A stretch of 64,000 bases of DNA from RPQJ01 sp046347155 (GTDB lineage Bacteria; Pseudomonadota; Gammaproteobacteria; Steroidobacterales; Steroidobacteraceae): NCBI GenBank assembly GCA_046347155.1, contig JAXMGT010000002.1, positions 434,001-498,000 on the forward strand. Direction: 5' to 3'. Positions 59,211-64,000 of this stretch are shown piece after piece (within the stretch, counting starts at the first letter, position 1; each line of letters opens with the position of its first letter). Position numbers and translations under genes: made by a program. The notes under the pieces are model-generated. The model was given only the letters and a program-made list of their open reading frames with translations, was not told the origin of the DNA and did not search any database.

Positions 59211-59756
59211 TCAGCGCAGGAATCGCGGCAGCGGCATCGCATCACGCGTCGACGCCCAGCCGAGCGTCCCGGCGACGATCGCGACGACGACGCCGAGTTC
59301 GGCCCAGGCGAGCTGAGCCGGGCCGACCGCCCGGGCCAGTGCCTGCGTGGCCCCGCCGATCCAGGGCAACGCCAGGCCGAGTCCGACCAGCGCGAGTGCG
59401 GCGACGACCGCCAGCGCGATCGCATTGCGCCGGTATGCCGCGCGCAACGCACGGCTCGCGGTCTCGTATTCGCGCTCGGCGGCGCCCCGGCGCTCCGGCG
59501 CCGGCGCACGGCGCGTCTCGGTCGCGATGCGCGCCATCAGCGCTGCGGTGAAACCGGGCGACGTGGCCTCGGGTGGCAGCGCGGCGGCGAGCGCCGAGTC
59601 GATCGACGTCCACGACTCGAGCCAGCCCCGGCAGCGCGGGCAGCCGTCGAGGTGGGCGCGGACCGCGCGGGCGTCGTCGTCCGCGAGCAGGCCTTCCCCG
59701 AGCTCGACGATCTCGTGCTCGAACTCCGCGCAGGGCGGCAGGTGTTCGGTGTTCAT
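59211..59756 (-). CDS. Zinc-type anti-sigma factor
   Basis: A 181-residue anti-sigma protein. The zinc-binding motif HLDGCPRC (His35, Cys39, Cys42) is in the cytoplasmic anti-sigma domain (~8-50). Two hydrophobic helices follow (~112-132 and ~148-166), so it sits in the inner membrane. It starts in the stop codon of the ECF sigma gene. Such factors release their sigma upon redox or envelope signals. Confidence 0.87.
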   Translation of the reverse strand: MNTEHLPPCAEFEHEIVELGEGLLADDDARAVRAHLDGCPRCRGWLESWTSIDSALAAALPPEATSPGFTAALMARIATETRRAPAPERRGAAEREYETASRALRAAYRRNAIALAVVAALALVGLGLALPWIGGATQALARAVGPAQLAWAELGVVVAIVAGTLGWASTRDAMPLPRFLR

Positions 59757-60301
59757 GCGGCGACGACCTCGTCCGGGCGTGCAAGCTCCATCAGCCGCTT
59801 TCGGGCCCGGTGCAGCAGGTTCTTGACGGTGCCGAGCGGCATTCCGAGCTGCTCGGCGACATTCTCGTAGGATCGGTCCTCGAGGTAGAAGAGACGCACG
59901 GCCTCCTGCTGGTTGCGCGGCAGCGTCTCGACGAGCCTGAGCAGGTTGTCGCGCTCCGGGTCGGCCGCCGGGCCGGTGGCGATCCCGGCCGCCGCGCGCT
60001 GGGCTTCCTCGCAGTCCGGGTCGTCGAACGACACGGTGGGCCGGCGCCGGCGCAGTTCCATCAGGCAGGTGTTGCGGGTGATCGCGTAGATCCAGGTGCC
60101 GAGGGCGGCCCGGCCGTCGAACCCGGGCAGGGCCTTCCAGACCCGCACGAGTGCCTCCTGGGCGGCGTCCTCGGCCGAGGCCCGGTCCCGCAGGATCGAC
60201 AGGCACAGCCGGAACACCCGGTCCCGGTACTCGGGCACGAGCAGGTCGAAGGCCCGGGCATGCCGGCCCGCGGCCAGTTCCGACTCGATGTCCGTGCCCA
60301 T
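59753..60301 (-). CDS. ECF RNA polymerase sigma factor (with zinc anti-sigma)
   Basis: A 182-residue RpoE-type sigma. Region 2 (~20-88) has LVPEYRDRVFRLCLSILRDRASAEDAAQEALVRVWKALPGFDGRAALGTWIYAITRNTCL. Region 4 (~125-175) has LPRNQQEAVRLFYLEDRSYENVAEQLGMPLGTVKNLLHRARKRLMEL. It overlaps the anti-sigma gene. A CGTATAAA -10-like element ends 5 bp before the ATG and no ribosome site is visible, so the transcript is probably leaderless or the start is misplaced; no good downstream start exists before region 2. Confidence 0.9.
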   Translation of the reverse strand: MGTDIESELAAGRHARAFDLLVPEYRDRVFRLCLSILRDRASAEDAAQEALVRVWKALPGFDGRAALGTWIYAITRNTCLMELRRRRPTVSFDDPDCEEAQRAAAGIATGPAADPERDNLLRLVETLPRNQQEAVRLFYLEDRSYENVAEQLGMPLGTVKNLLHRARKRLMELARPDEVVAA

Positions 60302-60306
60302 GGCGC

Positions 60307-60368
60307 TTTATACGCGGCCGGGGCCCGGAAGGTTGCATGCAACCCGTCGGGCCGGCGGCGCATATAAA
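60307..60368. promoter_or_regulatory. Symmetrical divergent ECF-type promoter pair
   Basis: A perfect 14-bp palindrome GGTTGCATGCAACC (60331-60344) supplies TGCAACC as a -35 in both directions. Leftward, AACC-N16-CGTATAAA (60314-60307) points at the sigma gene; rightward, AACC-N16-CATATAAA (60361-60368) points at the DUF6249 gene. An AAC-containing -35 is typical of ECF promoters. The identical 16-bp spacing on both sides makes chance unlikely. It predicts autoregulation of the sigma gene and co-control of the DUF6249 gene. Confidence 0.7.
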
Positions 60369-60393
60369 CGATCAACGGAAAGGAGGAACCACC

Positions 60394-60825
60394 GTGGGAC
60401 CGGACACTCTTGGCATCTTCATCCCGATCATCGCGGTCTTCATGTCGCTGTTGATCCCCATCGTCTACACGATCACCGACTACCGCCGGCGGCGCGACAT
60501 CATCGAGGCGCACCACAAGGAGAGGCTGGCCGCGATCGAGCGAGGCACCGACATCCCGCCGCTGCCCGATTCGTTCTACCAGCCGATCCAGCGCAGGCCG
60601 CCGCGCGGCGACTCCGGGCTGCTGCCGGGGCTGATCTGGATGTTCGTCGGCATCGGCCTGTTCGTCGCGCTCGCCGCGATCACCGGCGGGGACGAGGGCG
60701 TGCAGTACTTCGCGTTGATCCCGGCCGGCGTCGGCCTCGCCTACCTGATCCACTACTTCGTCGAGGGCCGCAAGCGCCCGCCGCAGGCGCCGGCGACCCC
60801 GGACGAGGTCACGGGGTCCAGGTGA
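60394..60825 (+). CDS. DUF6249-type membrane protein
   Basis: A 143-residue protein with a helix at ~6-26, then a cytoplasmic basic segment (YRRRRDIIEAHHKERLAAIERGTDIPPLPD), and two further helices (~72-92 and ~98-118). The pattern AHHKERLAAIERGTDIPPLP is characteristic of the DUF6249 family of unknown function. A strong ribosome site (AAAGGAGG) lies before the GTG start. It is divergent from the ECF sigma gene and probably its target. The end overlaps the convergent TonB receptor gene by 17 bp. Confidence 0.75.
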   Translation: MGPDTLGIFIPIIAVFMSLLIPIVYTITDYRRRRDIIEAHHKERLAAIERGTDIPPLPDSFYQPIQRRPPRGDSGLLPGLIWMFVGIGLFVALAAITGGDEGVQYFALIPAGVGLAYLIHYFVEGRKRPPQAPATPDEVTGSR

Positions 60826-62929
60826 CCGACAGCAGCCAGGACACGCCCGGCATCGTGTAGAACTGCGCGTCGCCGAGTTCGCTCTCGGCGACCGGATCGC
60901 GGGCATCGGTGAGGTTGTAGCCGTCGAGCCGCACGAGCCACGGCCCGTGCCGCCAACCGATGCCCGCGTCCACGACCGTGTAGGCGTCCGCCTTCACCGT
61001 GTTGCCCTTGTTGAGCCAGCGGCTGCCGACGTAGTTCGCGGTCACCGAGGCCTGCGGGCCGTCGGCCGGGGCATAGACGATGCCGCCCGACGCGAGGTTG
61101 TTTGGCGACATCTCGAGCGTGTTGCCCTTCAACTGCTGAACCGATCCGTCCGGCCGCAGCCGCGCGTAGTCGGTGAACGTCGAGTCGTGGTACGCGTAGG
61201 TCGCCGCGAGGCGCAGGTCGTCCGTCACGCGCCAGAACGCCTCCATCTCGAGGCCGGTGAAGTTCTCGCTGCCCGCGTTCGCGAGCGACGGCAGCCCGTC
61301 GACGTTCTCGGGGATCACGAGGTTCTCGAAGTCCATGTCGAACCAGGCGAGTTCCCACTCGAGCCGGCCGGCCAGGTGCCGGCCCTTCAGGCCGGCCTCC
61401 CAGGTGGTCGCCGTCTCGGGCTCGAGGATGCCGCCCTCGGCCTCGGGGCCGAAATCGACCGCCGCGGGCTTGTAGGTGTCGCGGTAGTCGCCGAACACCG
61501 TCACGCCGTCGCCGGCGTCGCCCCAGACCCGGTAGCTCACGCCGATCACGCCGGAGAGTTTCGACTCGCTGGCGCTGTCCTTGTCCTTCGTGACCGGGTC
61601 GCCGGGCTGCGTGTGGTCCACGAGCCTCGACGCGCGTTCCTCGTCGGTCAGGTTCCAGCGCAGGCCGCCCTGCACGAGCCAGCGGTCGGTCGGTCGCCAG
61701 TTCGCCTGCGTGTAGAGGCCGCCGAAGCTGCGGCGGTCCGTCGTGCGCGTCTCCTCGTCGATCGGCAGCGAACCCGAGTCCGGCCGGTTGCTGCCGTCCG
61801 GGAGCACCGCGTACTCGAAGTTCTTGCTCTGCTGCGTGCCGTCGCCGTACATCCAGTCCGCGCCGACCAGCCAGTCGAAGTGCTCGCCGGCCGCGGGTTC
61901 GAAGTAGCTGTCGAAGTAGAAGTCGTTGATGTCGAGCGTCTGGCGGAAGCCGTCCGCGTTCGGCGTCACGCCGTCGACGGCGAAGTCCTCGCGCAGGAAG
62001 CCGCGGGTCGTGCGGCCGTCGAGGTGCGCGTAGGACGCGGTCGTCACCCACTTGCCCGACCCGACCGGGCTCACGAGCCGCAGGTTGGCCTGGATCCGGT
62101 CCTGGTCCTGGCGCGCGTCTTTCGGGTTCACGTTCGCGTCGGTCGGGAAGCGGTCGGAGAGGCCGCCGCCCTCGCGCGGGTGCGGACTGTAGGGCTGCTG
62201 GTCGAGCGTCGTGCCCTCGAGGTCCGCCTGCAGCTCGCCGAGCCCGGTGTCGACGGCGGCGCGGTACATCCCGTGGAAGCCGCTCGAGTTCGAGTCGTCC
62301 TGCGTGTAGTCCTGGGTCTGCGCCTTGAACGCGACCGACTGCTTCACGCCGCCCATCGTCGGCAGGTTCGCCGTCACGCTCGCGATGCCGGTGTTCGGGC
62401 CGCCGCCGGCCACGGTGACGCGCGTCGGCGTGGCGCCGGCCGCGTAGTTCACGACGTAGAGCACGCCGACGAAGCTCGTGGCGCCGTACATCACCGGCGC
62501 CGCGCCGCGCAGCACCTCGATCCGCTCGACGTTCTCGAGGCTCAGCGTCGCGACCTGCGGGTTGAACGTGCCGCCGACCGGGATGCCGTCCACGACGAGC
62601 AGGTACGCGTCCGCCTCGCGCAGGCCCATCATCCCGGGCACCGAACTCGCCGGGCCGCCGTCGCCACCCGGCGCGATGTCGACGCCCGCGACGAGCGCGA
62701 GCGCCGTGCGCAGGTCCCTGGCGCCGCGGTCGCGCGCCTCCTGCCCGTCGACGACCGTGACCATCGCCGGCAGCGATTCGAGCGCGGTCGGCAGCTTGGA
62801 CGCCGTGACGACCAGCGACTCGAGCAGCGCGTCGTCGGTCGGCGCGGTCGCGTCGGCCGCGCGGGCGGGCAGGGCGAGGGTGGTCGCGAGCGCGGCGCCG
62901 ATCGCGGCGCGGAGGGCAAGTCGGGTCAT
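60809..62929 (-). CDS. TonB-dependent receptor (no signalling domain)
   Basis: A 706-residue outer-membrane receptor. A signal peptide (LRAAIGAALATTLALPARA) leads to the plug domain (~35-155: LESLVVTASKLPTALESLPAMVTVVDGQEA, VERIEVLRGAAPVMYGATSFVGVLYVVNY), then a barrel ending in TWTP. The second TonB-box-like segment is ESLVVTAS. The size and the VTASKLPTALESLPAMVTVV start are typical of siderophore or vitamin receptors, but the cargo is not evident. A transporter gene of the MFS class lies upstream on the same strand and may belong to the same operon. Confidence 0.88.
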   Translation of the reverse strand: MTRLALRAAIGAALATTLALPARAADATAPTDDALLESLVVTASKLPTALESLPAMVTVVDGQEARDRGARDLRTALALVAGVDIAPGGDGGPASSVPGMMGLREADAYLLVVDGIPVGGTFNPQVATLSLENVERIEVLRGAAPVMYGATSFVGVLYVVNYAAGATPTRVTVAGGGPNTGIASVTANLPTMGGVKQSVAFKAQTQDYTQDDSNSSGFHGMYRAAVDTGLGELQADLEGTTLDQQPYSPHPREGGGLSDRFPTDANVNPKDARQDQDRIQANLRLVSPVGSGKWVTTASYAHLDGRTTRGFLREDFAVDGVTPNADGFRQTLDINDFYFDSYFEPAAGEHFDWLVGADWMYGDGTQQSKNFEYAVLPDGSNRPDSGSLPIDEETRTTDRRSFGGLYTQANWRPTDRWLVQGGLRWNLTDEERASRLVDHTQPGDPVTKDKDSASESKLSGVIGVSYRVWGDAGDGVTVFGDYRDTYKPAAVDFGPEAEGGILEPETATTWEAGLKGRHLAGRLEWELAWFDMDFENLVIPENVDGLPSLANAGSENFTGLEMEAFWRVTDDLRLAATYAYHDSTFTDYARLRPDGSVQQLKGNTLEMSPNNLASGGIVYAPADGPQASVTANYVGSRWLNKGNTVKADAYTVVDAGIGWRHGPWLVRLDGYNLTDARDPVAESELGDAQFYTMPGVSWLLSVTWTP

Positions 62930-62963
62930 CGTCGGGGCATCCGGTGCGGCAAAGGCCGCAATT

Positions 62964-64000
62964 CTAGCGGTACGGCGCGGCCCGTTGCGACTCGTTCCCA
63001 TCCCGGGCCCGGGCCGCGTCGGCGTCGAACGCGAGTGCGTAGGCCGCCGCGCCGAGCCCGCACACGAGCGCGGTCAGCACGAAGATCGCCGAATAGCCGC
63101 CGGTCAGGTCGAGCAGCCAGCCGGTGACCGCGACGCCGACGATGCCCGGGACCGTCGCGATCGTGTTGCTGAGCCCGGTGATCTGCGCGGCGTGGCGGGG
63201 GTCGAGGTCGAGACCGTTCGGCGCGTAGCCGGACCAGGCGCAGCCGAGCAGACCGGCCGCGCCGCACAGCGCGGCGAGTGCCGCGCCGGGCGAGCCCGTC
63301 CCGCGCGCGGCGAGCAGGAACGCCGCCGAGCCCACGAGCGCAGTCACCTGCATCAGCTTGCGCACCCGCGTCACCGGCACGCCCCGGCGGATCAGCCGGT
63401 CCGCCGCCTGAGCCGCGACGTTCGTCACGAGGAACATCGCGAGCCAGGGTGCCGCCGAATAGAGCCCCGAGTTCCCGATGTCGAGGCCCTGCGCCTCGCG
63501 GAAGTAGCTCGGCAGCCAGGAGATCAGCACGTACAGTGTCCAGGTCGTCGCGAAGTGCGCGGCGAACATCGCCCAGATCGCGGGCAGCCCGAGCAGACGC
63601 GACAGCGGTAGGTTCGACGTGCCCACCGCGTCCCGGGTGCCGGCCTCGATCTCGGCCCGTTCGGCCGGTGCGAGCGCGGGGTCGCGCGCCGGGTCGTTCA
63701 CGACGCGCAGGAACCACGCGGCCGCCCAGGCGAGGCCCGCGGCGCCGAATGCGTAGAACGCCCAGCCCCAGTGCCAGCGCGCGACGATCCACCCGGTCGC
63801 CGAGAGGCCGACCACCGTGCCGAGCGGGATGCCGCTCAGGAAGCGCGCGACGGCCCGCGTGCGCTCGGACGTGGGGATCCAGCGCGAGAAGAGCTCGACG
63901 GTCGCCGGGAAGATCGCCGCCTCGCCGAGGCCCATGCAGACGCGGACCGCGACCAGCGTGCCGACCGAGACCGCGGCCGCCGGCGGCGTGAGCAGCGTGA
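62964..64000 (-). CDS. Major facilitator superfamily transporter (start beyond window)
   Basis: The visible 345 residues are the main part of an MFS permease; the frame remains open to base 64000, so the N-terminal helices are outside the window. The segment VRVCMGLGEAAIFPATVELFSRWIPTSERTRAVARFLSG is the anion:cation symporter signature, and ITGLSNTIATVPGIVGVAVTGWLLDLTGGYSAIF is also typical. Substrates of this group include hexuronates, phthalates and related organic anions. It lies 34 bp upstream of the TonB receptor on the same strand, suggesting a two-step uptake route. Confidence 0.88.
   Translation of the reverse strand, partial: TLLTPPAAAVSVGTLVAVRVCMGLGEAAIFPATVELFSRWIPTSERTRAVARFLSGIPLGTVVGLSATGWIVARWHWGWAFYAFGAAGLAWAAAWFLRVVNDPARDPALAPAERAEIEAGTRDAVGTSNLPLSRLLGLPAIWAMFAAHFATTWTLYVLISWLPSYFREAQGLDIGNSGLYSAAPWLAMFLVTNVAAQAADRLIRRGVPVTRVRKLMQVTALVGSAAFLLAARGTGSPGAALAALCGAAGLLGCAWSGYAPNGLDLDPRHAAQITGLSNTIATVPGIVGVAVTGWLLDLTGGYSAIFVLTALVCGLGAAAYALAFDADAARARDGNESQRAAPYR

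Noticed and set aside
1..64000. Mobile element, prophage, CRISPR array or tRNA-linked island
   Set aside because: No transposase, integrase, direct-repeat array or tRNA was found; composition is even across the window except for short promoter islands.

Overview
This is a very GC-rich chromosomal stretch from a free-living, aerobically respiring bacterium, most likely a gammaproteobacterium. The evidence is the mutY-yggX neighbourhood, rraA, a Tat-exported high-potential iron-sulfur protein, an E. coli-type LexA operator and a sigma32-type heat-shock promoter. The order cannot be fixed from the sequence alone; a Xanthomonadales/Nevskiales/Steroidobacterales-like lineage is only a guess. Genes are densely packed, often with 1-4 base start/stop overlaps, and no gap between genes exceeds 300 bp. 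I found no tRNA, rRNA, CRISPR array, transposase or phage gene.

Layout. 1-8704 (minus strand): nuoABCDEFGHIJK and the 5' part of nuoL (complex I), with an unusually short NuoG. 8802-12363 (plus): a dihaem fumarate reductase/succinate dehydrogenase in the order C-A-B, divergent from nuo. 12388-15475: a PadR/PspC regulatory pair, an SOS-box-controlled DUF222-HNH nuclease and a cytochrome c. 15512-20443: two flavin-reductase-like genes (one fused to GAF), yceH, an acyltransferase, a thioesterase and a dienelactone hydrolase. 20454-24506: an ECF sigma/FecR/TonB-dependent receptor module. 24733-29075: a five-gene operon (thermostable-hemolysin/acetyltransferase-like protein, adenylate-forming ligase, haem-oxygenase-like diiron protein, short-chain dehydrogenase, TPR lipoprotein-like protein) that looks like an uncharacterised small-molecule pathway. 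29035-35400: truC, a MEST-like hydrolase, a Rieske protein, two rhomboid proteases, a NAPE-PLD-like hydrolase, an esterase and folE. 35608-41894: protoporphyrinogen oxidase, a DUF1326/DUF2182 metal-protein pair, a gamma-glutamyltransferase and an M20 peptidase. 42046-46049: a second ECF sigma module with a membrane regulator, a DUF4097 protein and a TolB/TPR protein. 46046-49337: mutY, DUF423, yggX, rraA, hsp20 and HiPIP. 49543-53999: an LPG-synthase-like membrane protein, a renalase-like flavoprotein, a ThDP enzyme and a CarS-like CTP transferase. 54004-59184: an Lrp-type regulator divergent from a branched-chain 2-oxoacid dehydrogenase operon ending in a branched-chain aminotransferase. 59211-60825: a third ECF sigma/zinc anti-sigma pair, divergent from a DUF6249 gene across a symmetrical promoter. 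60809-64000: a TonB receptor and a truncated MFS transporter.

How the parts work together. Complex I and the FrdCAB enzyme could link NADH oxidation to quinone reduction and fumarate/succinate exchange. The bkd operon feeds branched-chain acyl-CoAs into metabolism. Three separate ECF sigma modules, two TonB receptors, an SOS nuclease and a sigma32 small heat-shock gene suggest a bacterium that responds strongly to envelope, nutrient and DNA stress. The best candidates for undescribed biology are the 24.7-29.1 kb operon, the SOS-controlled HNH nuclease, the symmetrical ECF promoter at 60307-60368 and the short-NuoG complex I.
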